Counted from the first letter of the stretch, positions 1-5,790 are shown. The stretch: 7,395 nt of DNA from an uncultured Intestinimonas sp. (GCA_958435885.1 CAUBHZ010000082.1:1-7395); one strand, 5' to 3'. Notes: generated from the letters alone by a model not told the origin. Made by a program: numbers and translations.

Positions 1-2
1 AG

Positions 3-77
3 TTCGACGACGCCATCACCTTCAAGGTGGCTCTGATGGTCAAGAAGTATCTGGTGTCCAGAGGCATCGAATCTTAA
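3..77 (+). CDS. C-terminal tail of an unrecognised protein (5' truncated by window)
   Basis: An open frame enters from the left edge and ends at TAA 75-77, giving 24 residues that begin FDDAITFKVAL and end VSRGIES. The stretch is amphipathic and lysine-rich and looks like a final helix. It has no motif I can assign to a family, so I give no function. The codon choice (GTG, CTG, GCC, ATC) matches the genes downstream, which supports a real coding end rather than chance. It is separated from ftsE by 124 bases containing a large palindrome, so it is probably not in the same tight operon. Confidence 0.6.
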   Translation, partial: FDDAITFKVALMVKKYLVSRGIES

Positions 78-90
78 TTACACGTGATCT

Positions 91-170
91 GCGGCGGGGG
101 CGGTGCCCCCGTCCTACCGAGTCTCAGTCTTGCGTTTTATTGGTAGGGCGGGGGGACCTGCCCCCGCCGC
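91..170. repeat. Large imperfect palindrome with nested hairpins (dispersed-repeat or MITE-like candidate)
   Basis: The left arm 91-118 and right arm 142-170 are near-complete reverse complements: both read GCGGCGGGGGC from the outside and end in CCTACC/GGTAGG next to a 23-base central loop (119-141). Each arm also folds on itself: 95-101 pairs with 105-111 around GGT, and 147-154 pairs with 161-168 around GACCTG. The result could be one long stem or a two-leaf structure. It fills most of the gap before ftsE. GC-rich Clostridia often carry dispersed palindromes of this general look, but no second copy lies in this window. It could also act as a bidirectional terminator, though neither arm is followed by a clean T-run. 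Confidence 0.6.
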
Positions 171-201
171 TGTCGCTGTGCCTTAACTGTGAGGATTGCA
201 T

Positions 202-891
202 ATGATACGGCTTATCGATGTACAAAAGACCTATGACAACGGCACCCGGGCGCTCAAAGGCGTCTCCATGAAGATCGAGGACGGGGAATTTGTCTTCCTG
301 GTGGGTCCCTCCGGGTCGGGAAAGTCCACCATCCTGAAGCTCATCACCGGCGAGGTGACCTGTTCCGGCGGCCGCCTCATGGTCAACGGGTACAACCTGA
401 ATAACATCCGCCCCCGGCAGATCCCCTATATGCGCCGGACCCTGGGGGTCATCTTCCAGGATTTCCGCCTCATTGAGAAAAAGACGGTGGAGGAGAATCT
501 GACCTTCGTCATGCGGGTGGTGGGCGCCTCTCCCCGGGAGATCCGGAAGCGGGTGCCCTACGTGCTGCAGCTGGTCGGCCTGGACCACAAGGGGGACCGG
601 CTCCCCACCGAGCTCTCCGGCGGCGAGCAGCAGCGTGTGGCCATCGCCCGGGCCCTGGTGAACAACCCCCAGGTCATCGTGGCCGACGAGCCCACCGGCA
701 ATCTGGACCCCCAGCGCTCTCTGGAGATCATGATGCTGCTGGAGAAGATCAACGAGCTGGGCACCACCGTCATGGTGGTGACCCACGAGAAGGAACTGGT
801 CAACCGTTTCTCCAAACGGGTGGTGGCCATCGAGAGCGGCCGGATCATCAGCGACGGAATGGGTGGGTATTACAACAATGAGTCAGTATAA
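202..891 (+). CDS. ftsE: Cell division ATP-binding protein FtsE
   Basis: FtsE is the cytoplasmic ATPase of the FtsEX complex, an ABC-type machine that does not transport a solute but uses ATP to switch on peptidoglycan hydrolases across the membrane through FtsX. All ABC motifs are present in the 229-residue protein: Walker A GPSGSGKST (35-43), Q-loop Gln86 in VIFQDFRL, signature LSGGEQ (138-143), Walker B VIVADEP (158-164), D-loop NLDP (167-170) and switch His195 in VVTHE. The length is typical of FtsE. ATG 202 is chosen over the in-frame TTG at 196 because GAGG (191-194) lies 7 bases before the ATG but only 1 base before the TTG. The 3' end overlaps ftsX by 14 bases, suggesting translational coupling. 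I see no convincing promoter immediately upstream. Confidence in identity is very high, because the ftsX neighbour rules out a generic transporter ATPase. Confidence 0.97.
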   Translation: MIRLIDVQKTYDNGTRALKGVSMKIEDGEFVFLVGPSGSGKSTILKLITGEVTCSGGRLMVNGYNLNNIRPRQIPYMRRTLGVIFQDFRLIEKKTVEENLTFVMRVVGASPREIRKRVPYVLQLVGLDHKGDRLPTELSGGEQQRVAIARALVNNPQVIVADEPTGNLDPQRSLEIMMLLEKINELGTTVMVVTHEKELVNRFSKRVVAIESGRIISDGMGGYYNNESV

Positions 892-1771
892 TATGGGTTA
901 TCACCTGAAAGAGGGCTTCCACAGCATCTTCACCCACGGCCTGATGTCCTTTGCCGCCGTGTGTATGATCGTGGCCTGCCTCATCATCATGGGCTCCTTT
1001 TCCCTGGTGGCGGTCAACCTGGACAACACCCTGGGGGATCTGGAGGCCGAAAACGAGTTTACGGCCTACGTGGACGACAGCTACACCGAGGAGCAGGCCA
1101 GGGCCCTCCAGTCCAAGCTGGAGGCGGTGCCCAACGTGGACTCGGCGACCTTCGTGACGGCGCAGCAGGCGCTTGAGAACTACAGGCAGCGCTATGTGGA
1201 CAGCGAGTACGCCGAGCTCTTCGACCTCCCCTCCGAGGTCCTGCGCCACCGCTATCAGATCCACGTGGTGGACATCGAGGACCTGGCCCAGACGGTCAAG
1301 GACGTGGAGCAGGTGAACGGCATCGCCAAGACCCAGGCTGCTCTGGATGTGGCCCAGGGCTTTGTTACCGTCCGGAACGTGGCCAGCGCAGTGGCGTGGA
1401 TTCTCATCCTCATGCTGCTCATCATCTCCCTCTTCATCATCGCCAACACCATCAAGCTGGCCACCTTCCACCGGCGGGAGGAGATCGCCATCATGAAGAT
1501 GTGCGGCGCCACCAACTGGTTCGTCCGCTGGCCCTTCATCTTTGAGGGTATGATCCTGGGCCTCATCGGCGCGCTGCTGGCCTTCCTCATCCAGTGGGGC
1601 ATCTACAGCCTCATCGTCACCGCCATCACCGAGTACGGCGGGCTGCAGCTCATCGCCGTGGTGCCCTTCAAGACCCTGGCCCTCCGGGTGCTGGGCGCCT
1701 TCGCGGCGGCCGGCCTGGCCATCGGCGCTGGCGGCAGTTTGCTGGCCATCCGCAAGTTCCTGCAGGTGTGA
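878..1771 (+). CDS. ftsX: Cell division protein FtsX (membrane subunit of FtsEX)
   Basis: FtsX is the permease-like partner of FtsE. It carries the ATPase signal to an extracytoplasmic hydrolase through its large first extracellular loop. The 297-residue protein has the family topology: a short cytoplasmic N-terminus, TM1 about 22-46, a large hydrophilic loop about 47-165, TM2 about 168-192, the conserved cytoplasmic segment RREEIAIMKMCGAT (199-212) that contacts the ATPase, TM3 about 220-246, a small loop, and TM4 about 268-290. ATG 878 is preferred because it gives the usual FtsX N-terminus (MSQYNMGYHLKEG). A GTG at 863 in the same frame would add five residues, and ATG 893 would remove five. 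Its start lies inside the end of ftsE. The upstream G-rich stretch (861-867) is only a weak ribosome site, so coupling to ftsE translation is likely. Confidence 0.96.
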   Translation: MSQYNMGYHLKEGFHSIFTHGLMSFAAVCMIVACLIIMGSFSLVAVNLDNTLGDLEAENEFTAYVDDSYTEEQARALQSKLEAVPNVDSATFVTAQQALENYRQRYVDSEYAELFDLPSEVLRHRYQIHVVDIEDLAQTVKDVEQVNGIAKTQAALDVAQGFVTVRNVASAVAWILILMLLIISLFIIANTIKLATFHRREEIAIMKMCGATNWFVRWPFIFEGMILGLIGALLAFLIQWGIYSLIVTAITEYGGLQLIAVVPFKTLALRVLGAFAAAGLAIGAGGSLLAIRKFLQV

Positions 1772-1802
1772 CCTGCACCGTCCCGGGAAAGGAGAAACGA
1801 AC

Positions 1803-3083
1803 GTGTCCGAACCAAAGCGTGTCCCCAAGAAGACGGCGGCCAAGCGCCCCCGGCGGGACTGGCACAAGACCGTGGTGGGGCTGCTGGCCCTGCTGATGGC
1901 GCTGCTGATGATCCTGCCCATGGTGACCATGGTGTTCCAGACGGCGGGCGCCGCCACACAGGAGGAGCTCCAGGCCCAGATCGACGCGGGAAAGTCCCAG
2001 GTGGCCGATCTGAACGACCAGATCGACGCCCTGGGGGAGCAGCTGGACAGCATCCAGAACGACAAGAACCAGGCGCTGCAGCAGAAGAGCCTGCTGGAGC
2101 AGCAGATCAACGCTCTCACCCAGAGCATCAACGGCGTCAGCGCCACCATTGCCCAGTACGACCAGCTCATCGCTGAGAAGGAGACCCAGGTGGCCGAGAC
2201 CCAGGCCAAGGAGGAGGAGCAGTACGCCCTCTTCTGCAAGCGGGTGCGGGTGATGGAGGAGATGGGGACCGTCTCCTACTGGGACATCCTGTTTGGCGCT
2301 TCCAACTTTTCCGACCTGCTGGACCGGGCCACCATGGTCAGCGAGATCATGGACTACGACAATCAGATCATGGATGAGCTGGCGGCCACCCGTCAGGAGC
2401 TCCAGAGCCAGCAGGAGAGCCTGGAGGCCTCCCGCGCCGACCAGCAGGCCCAGAAGGACGAGCTGGAGGGGCAGAAGAGCGACCTGAACGCCAAGAAGGC
2501 GGAGGTGGACCAGCTCATTGAGAGCATCAAGGCGGACGAGTCCAAGCTGGAGCAGGCGGAGGCCCAGCTGAAGGCGGAGGCCGACCGCGTCGACGCCCAG
2601 ATCGTCCAGAAGCAGAAGGAGCTCCAGGCCCTCATCGCCGCCGGACAGATCAGCTTTGATCCCGGCTCCGGCTGGCAGTGGCCAGTGCCCGGATACTACA
2701 CCATTACATCGGTCTTCGGACCCCGTATCCACCCCATCACCGGCCGGCCGGGCAACCACACCGGCACTGACATCGCCGCTCCCGGCGGCACCAAGATCCT
2801 GTCGGCCCGGGGCGGCGTGGTGACCATCTCCACCTATAACAGCTCCTATGGCAACTATGTGGTGGTCCAGCACGACAACGGCATCTCCACCCTCTACGCC
2901 CACATGAACTCCCGGGCGGTCTCCGAGGGCGATGTGGTGACCCAGGGCCAGGTGCTGGGTTACGTGGGCACCACCGGCTCCTCCACCGGCAACCACCTGC
3001 ACCTGGAGTTCCGGGTCAACGGTACCCGGACCGACGCGCTGAACTATTATCCGTCGCTGGCCGGTCAGTTCACATACCGTTGA
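1803..3083 (+). CDS. Secreted coiled-coil M23 (LytM) peptidoglycan endopeptidase, EnvC-like, likely FtsEX partner
   Basis: The 426-residue protein starts with GTG behind AAAGGAG (1788-1794, 8-base gap). It has a basic N-terminus and a hydrophobic segment (about 23-45) ending in TAGAA near 47-51, consistent with a signal peptide cut there or an uncleaved anchor. Residues about 53-275 are charged, heptad-like coiled coil rich in Gln, Glu and Lys. This is interrupted at 155-175 by SYWDILFGASNFSDLLDR, which resembles the segment of PcsB/CwlO coiled-coil domains. The C-terminal M23 domain (about 300-415) keeps the metal and catalytic residues: His319 and Asp323 (HTGTD), His367 (YAHM), and His398 and His400 (HLHLE). 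An M23 enzyme cleaves peptide cross-links in peptidoglycan. E. coli EnvC, by contrast, has lost these residues and only activates amidases. Position directly after ftsEX makes it the likely hydrolase controlled by FtsX. The family call is firm; the partnership is inferred from context. Confidence 0.92.
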   Translation: MSEPKRVPKKTAAKRPRRDWHKTVVGLLALLMALLMILPMVTMVFQTAGAATQEELQAQIDAGKSQVADLNDQIDALGEQLDSIQNDKNQALQQKSLLEQQINALTQSINGVSATIAQYDQLIAEKETQVAETQAKEEEQYALFCKRVRVMEEMGTVSYWDILFGASNFSDLLDRATMVSEIMDYDNQIMDELAATRQELQSQQESLEASRADQQAQKDELEGQKSDLNAKKAEVDQLIESIKADESKLEQAEAQLKAEADRVDAQIVQKQKELQALIAAGQISFDPGSGWQWPVPGYYTITSVFGPRIHPITGRPGNHTGTDIAAPGGTKILSARGGVVTISTYNSSYGNYVVVQHDNGISTLYAHMNSRAVSEGDVVTQGQVLGYVGTTGSSTGNHLHLEFRVNGTRTDALNYYPSLAGQFTYR

Positions 3084-3109
3084 CGCGGGTAAAATACGGA
3101 TTTTATATG
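3080..3109 (+). promoter_or_regulatory. Promoter-like element before the S41 protease gene
   Basis: TTGACG (3080-3085) matches the -35 consensus at five of six positions and contains the TGA stop of the M23 gene. An 18-base spacer leads to TATATG (3104-3109), which matches the -10 box at four of six. TAAAAT at 3090-3095 is a better -10 word but lacks a well-placed -35 partner. If used, transcription would begin near 3116, just before a hairpin, giving a leader of roughly 55 bases to the TTG start at 3171. The layout is similar to the much stronger promoter before greA, which also spans a stop codon. Support is modest. Confidence 0.4.
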
Positions 3110-3121
3110 GCAGGAAAGGCG

Positions 3122-3154
3122 GAGACGGGGCGGCAGCCCCGTCTCTGTTCGTTT
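3122..3154 (+). terminator. Perfect 10-bp hairpin between the M23 and S41 genes (weak terminator or leader hairpin)
   Basis: GAGACGGGGC (3122-3131) pairs exactly with GCCCCGTCTC (3136-3145) around the tetraloop GGCA. The following bases, TGTTCGTTT, are T-rich but broken by G and C, so it is a weak intrinsic terminator at best. It lies between the M23 stop and the ribosome site of the S41 gene, so it could lower read-through from ftsEX, protect the 3' end of the upstream message, or be a 5' leader stem if the promoter-like element at 3080 is used. Confidence 0.5.
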
Positions 3155-3170
3155 AAAGGAGGCCTCTGCA

Positions 3171-4340
3171 TTGAGAAAGAAGCGTTTTTCACCGCTGGCG
3201 CTGGTGGTCACCGCGCTGCTGACGGCAGCGGTGACGGCGGCCGTCCTGGTCGGAGCGGCCTGGATGCTGTTGGGGCGGGCCGGCCTGGGGATGGCGCAGG
3301 CCATGGTCCTCATCAACACCCAGTTCGTGGGGGAGCACGACATCGACAAGGCGGTGGATCAGGCCATGGATGCCCTGATCGAAGGCCTTGGGGACCGCTG
3401 GTCCTACTACATGGATGCCGACGGCTACGCCGCCCAGCAGGAGAGCCGCAGCAACTCCTATGTGGGCATCGGCGTCACCGTTACCTATCCGGAGGAGGGC
3501 GGCATGCTCATCCAGTCGGTGACCGAAGGGGGACCGGCGGAAGAGGCCGGCCTGACCGCCGGAGAGCGGATCGTGGCGGTAGACGGCACCGAGCTGACGG
3601 GGGAGAACCAGCGGGAGGGAGCCACCCTCATCAAAGGGGAGGCGGGGACCCAGGTGGTGCTCACCGTGGAGTCCTCCGACGGCGCACACCGGGAGGTGAC
3701 GGTGACCCGGAACACGGTGGAGGAGCACCCGGCCAAGGGAGAGCTCCTGGCCGACGGCACGGGGCTGGTGACCATCAAGAACTTCAACAGCCGCTGCGCC
3801 GAGGAGACCATCGCCGTGGTGGAGGACCTGGTGGACCAGGGGGCAGAGCGGCTGGTCTTCGATGTCCGCAACAACGGCGGCGGCTATGTAGATGAGCTCA
3901 CCCGGCTGCTGGACTACCTGCTGCCTGAGGGGGACATCTTCCGCAGCGAGACAAAGGCGGGAGCCAAGCGGGTGGTCACCTCGGACGCCGACTGTGTGGA
4001 CCTGCCCATGGCGGTGCTGGTCAACGGCAACACCTATTCGGCAGCGGAGCTCTTCGCCGCCGAGCTCCAGGAGATGGACTGGGGGGTGATCGTGGGGGAG
4101 CCCACCTTCGGCAAGGGCTTTTCCCAGCAAACCTTCCCATTGCTCAACGGAGGCGCCGTCAATATCTCCACCGCCCGATACTACACCGGCAAGGGCGTCT
4201 GCCTGATCGGCACCGGCCTCGCCTTGGACCGGGAGGTCACCCTGACGGAAGCGCAGAGCGCGGCCCTGGCCGCCGGGACCCTGGCGCCGGAGGACGACCC
4301 CCAGCTCCAGGCCGCCCTGGCGCTGCTGGGAGAGAACTGA
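3171..4340 (+). CDS. S41 family carboxy-terminal processing protease (CtpA/CtpB type)
   Basis: The 389-residue protein begins with TTG, supported by an excellent AAAGGAGG (3155-3162) 8 bases upstream. It has a basic start and one hydrophobic segment (about 9-33), so it is a membrane-anchored or secreted extracytoplasmic protease. The helical prodomain contains GLGDRWSYYM (72-81), a typical lead-in of the family. A PDZ domain follows at about 96-180 (YVGIGVTV, then GPAEEAGLTAGERIVAVDG), then the protease core. The Ser/Lys dyad is intact: Ser290 in GNTYSAAE and Lys315 in PTFGKGFS, 25 residues apart as in known members. These enzymes recognise C-termini through PDZ and cut extracytoplasmic proteins. 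In Bacillus subtilis, as I recall, ctpB lies beside ftsEX, so the neighbourhood looks conserved. The substrate is unknown; the adjacent M23 hydrolase is an attractive guess. A strong terminator follows the stop codon. Confidence 0.94.
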   Translation: MRKKRFSPLALVVTALLTAAVTAAVLVGAAWMLLGRAGLGMAQAMVLINTQFVGEHDIDKAVDQAMDALIEGLGDRWSYYMDADGYAAQQESRSNSYVGIGVTVTYPEEGGMLIQSVTEGGPAEEAGLTAGERIVAVDGTELTGENQREGATLIKGEAGTQVVLTVESSDGAHREVTVTRNTVEEHPAKGELLADGTGLVTIKNFNSRCAEETIAVVEDLVDQGAERLVFDVRNNGGGYVDELTRLLDYLLPEGDIFRSETKAGAKRVVTSDADCVDLPMAVLVNGNTYSAAELFAAELQEMDWGVIVGEPTFGKGFSQQTFPLLNGGAVNISTARYYTGKGVCLIGTGLALDREVTLTEAQSAALAAGTLAPEDDPQLQAALALLGEN

Positions 4341-4344
4341 ACAC

Positions 4345-4380
4345 ACAGCCCCGGAAGGCCTGTGCTTCCGGGGCTGTTTT
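4345..4380 (+). terminator. Strong intrinsic (Rho-independent) terminator after the S41 protease gene
   Basis: ACAGCCCCGGAAG (4345-4357) pairs perfectly with CTTCCGGGGCTGT (4365-4377) over 13 bp around the 7-base loop GCCTGTG. The stem runs into TTTT and then GTGCTTT. It starts 5 bases after the TGA of the S41 gene, the classic position. It should separate the ftsEX-M23-S41 block from the downstream unknown gene. Confidence 0.9.
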
Positions 4381-4433
4381 GTGCTTTGGATAAAGGAGGG
4401 GGGAGGCGCATATCCTTTCCCGAGGTGAGTGAG

Positions 4434-5141
4434 ATGACAGGCCATATCGTGCCGGGGACGGGGAATCGCTTTCTGGTCCGCCTCTCCCGGGAGCGGCTGC
4501 TGGGGCTGCCCCTGCTGCGGGGGGAGGTTCCGGGGAAAGACCTGACGCCCCGGCGGGTGCGGCGGGCGGCCAGAGCCCTCCGAAAGGCGGGGGTGGTCCG
4601 GGTGCTGGCCCCGGAAGGCTTTCCTCTCTGGGAGGAGATACTGGCCCAGGGCCTCCGGCCGGTGGAGACGGGGGAACTGTGCCGGACCCTGGCCGTCCCC
4701 ATCGCCTTGGCGGCGCTGGCCGGGGATGGGGTGCCAATCCGGCAGGCCAGCGTGGCCTTGCGGGGGGACCGGGTCACCCGGGCCCTGCGGGCGGCGGCCC
4801 TGGAGCTGTGTCCGCTGGTGCGGCAGCTCCTGGTGGAGGTCCCCGCCGGCGGGGAGGGCCTCCAGCGGGAGCTGAGCCGGGAGTTCGGGCTGCCGGTGGT
4901 GGAGGGAGGGCCGGAGCGGCGGGCCCACCTGACCCTGTGCTTTTCCCCGCCAAAGGGAGGGGAACGGGGGCGGGTCGCCGACCTCTCCGGGGAGACGCCC
5001 GGCCTGGAGGAGTACCGGTTCAGTCTCCGGGATGCCGCGCTGCCCGGGGATGCCGCCGTCCTTCCCCTGCTCTCCGCCCTGTGGGCCTCCGGCCGGCTGG
5101 AGCGGGACGATATCGTAGTGGAGGCCCATTTTCACACTTGA
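4434..5141 (+). CDS. Hypothetical protein, unknown family (possible alpha/beta or Rossmann-like fold)
   Basis: I do not recognise this 235-residue protein. ATG 4434 is chosen because GAGGTGA (4422-4428) is a 7-base match to the ribosomal anti-Shine-Dalgarno at good spacing. A GTG at 4425 and a GTG at 4362 are in frame, but the latter lies inside the terminator hairpin. There is no signal peptide or membrane segment, so it is probably cytoplasmic. It is rich in Arg, Leu, Gly and Ala. It alternates short hydrophobic stretches (VVRVLAP, QLLVEVP) with helices; the middle part, RQASVALRG, then LCPLVRQLLVEVPAGGEGL, then EFGLPVV, looks like beta-alpha-beta units. Local GC content is clearly above that of its neighbours, as expected of a weakly constrained gene. 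It sits alone between a terminator and the greA promoter. The long intact frame and good ribosome site argue that it is real. Confidence 0.75.
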   Translation: MTGHIVPGTGNRFLVRLSRERLLGLPLLRGEVPGKDLTPRRVRRAARALRKAGVVRVLAPEGFPLWEEILAQGLRPVETGELCRTLAVPIALAALAGDGVPIRQASVALRGDRVTRALRAAALELCPLVRQLLVEVPAGGEGLQRELSREFGLPVVEGGPERRAHLTLCFSPPKGGERGRVADLSGETPGLEEYRFSLRDAALPGDAAVLPLLSALWASGRLERDDIVVEAHFHT

Positions 5142-5166
5142 CAGACTGGAGGAAAGTACATATAAT
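5138..5166 (+). promoter_or_regulatory. Exact-consensus sigma-70/sigma-A promoter for greA-lysS
   Basis: TTGACA (5138-5143) and TATAAT (5161-5166) are both perfect hexamers separated by exactly 17 bases, the optimal vegetative promoter. The transcription start would fall near 5172-5174, leaving a leader of about 110 bases before greA. The -35 box contains the TGA stop (5139-5141) of the upstream unknown gene. There is no TGn extension before the -10 box. The perfection suggests strong constitutive expression. Confidence 0.9.
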
Positions 5167-5172
5167 ACTGAA

Positions 5173-5284
5173 TAATGTAAAGGTATCGCTATTTGCATCG
5201 AAGATTATGGCCGATAATGGCCTTTCCAGAGGGAATTTTTCCCCATTTCCGCCGGAAAAGGCGCAGAAAGGAAGCAGAAACAGC
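5173..5284 (+). other. Structured 5' leader of greA
   Basis: This is the untranslated stretch of about 110 bases between the predicted start of transcription and the greA ATG. It is more AT-rich than its surroundings. It contains several possible stems: GGGAA (5231-5235) with TTCCC (5239-5243), TTTCC (5246-5250) with GGAAA (5254-5258), and a competing pairing of CCTTTCC (5221-5227) with GGAAAAGG (5254-5261). ATGGCC occurs twice (5207-5212 and 5217-5222). No known riboswitch or T-box motif is evident. The greA ribosome site is AGAAAGGAAG (5265-5274). Confidence 0.45.
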
Positions 5285-5764
5285 ATGGCGAAAGAGTATA
5301 AACTGAGCCCCGAGCGCTTCAAGGCGCTCCAGGATGAGCTGGTCTATCTGAAGACCGTCCGTGAGAAGGAAGTGGCCGACCAGATCAAGGAGGCCCGGTC
5401 CTTTGGCGATCTGAGTGAGAACAGCGAATACGACGAGGCCAAGAACGAGCAGGGCAAGCTCTACTCCCGGATCGCGGAGGTGGAGGGCATCCTCCAGAAC
5501 TGCGTGGTCATCGAGGAGGCCCACGACGCCAACCACAACGCGGTGCGTCTGGGCAGCAAGATCACCGTTCTGGACAAGGAGTTCAACGAGGAGGAAGTCT
5601 ACCAGGTGGTGGGCTCCCAGGAGGCCGATCCCATGAACGGCCTCATTTCTGAGGAATCTCCCTTCGGCAAGGCCCTGCTGGGCAAGGTCGTCGGAGATGA
5701 CGTGGTGGTGGAGGCGCCCGCCGGCGTCCTGCGCTACCAGGTCCTAGATATTCAAAAGGCCTGA
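5285..5764 (+). CDS. greA: Transcription elongation factor GreA
   Basis: GreA inserts its coiled coil into the secondary channel of RNA polymerase and stimulates cleavage of backtracked RNA, rescuing stalled complexes. The 159-residue length is standard. The N-terminal coiled coil (about 1-75) contains the hallmark IKEARSFGDLSENSEYDEAK, with the tip acidic residues Asp42 and Glu45 (equivalent to Asp41 and Glu44 in E. coli) that position the catalytic metal. The C-terminal FKBP-like domain (about 80-158) shows GSKITVL, SPFGKALLGKVVGD and the final YQVLDI. ATG 5285 gives the expected MAKEYKLSPE start and has AAAGGA (5267-5272) upstream. An in-frame ATG at 5207 would add 26 non-conserved residues and lacks a ribosome site. 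The gene ends 26 bases before lysS with no terminator, so the two are probably cotranscribed from the promoter at 5138. Confidence 0.97.
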   Translation: MAKEYKLSPERFKALQDELVYLKTVREKEVADQIKEARSFGDLSENSEYDEAKNEQGKLYSRIAEVEGILQNCVVIEEAHDANHNAVRLGSKITVLDKEFNEEEVYQVVGSQEADPMNGLISEESPFGKALLGKVVGDDVVVEAPAGVLRYQVLDIQKA

Positions 5765-5790
5765 GAAAGGCGAGACAGGAGGAACCCGAA

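Noticed and set aside
1668..3002. Long open frame on the - strand opposite the M23 gene (444 codons), and a similar one at 848-2239
   Set aside because: These are GC-bias shadows. The translations are low-complexity His/Val/Leu/Gly strings with no domain, while the + strand carries clear FtsX and M23 families.
3080..3895. 271-codon + strand frame overlapping the S41 gene
   Set aside because: It is out of frame with the clear S41 protease and the product is almost all Gly/Arg/Ala/Pro. It is a shadow frame.
4386..4416. Possible promoter TTGGAT with TATCCT for the unknown gene
   Set aside because: The spacer is 19 bases and both boxes match poorly. It is not distinguishable from chance.
4362..4433. 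Upstream GTG start for the unknown gene
   Set aside because: GTG 4362 lies in the loop of the terminator hairpin and has no usable ribosome site. ATG 4434 has a 7-base Shine-Dalgarno match.
3189..5198. 669-codon open frame on the - strand
   Set aside because: It runs antisense to the S41 gene, crosses a terminator and the unknown gene, and has repetitive Gly/Pro/His-rich composition. It is a by-product of high GC at third positions.
5207..5284. N-terminal extension of greA from ATG 5207
   Set aside because: The 26 extra residues do not fit the conserved GreA start, there is no ribosome site before 5207, and ATG 5285 has AAAGGA upstream.
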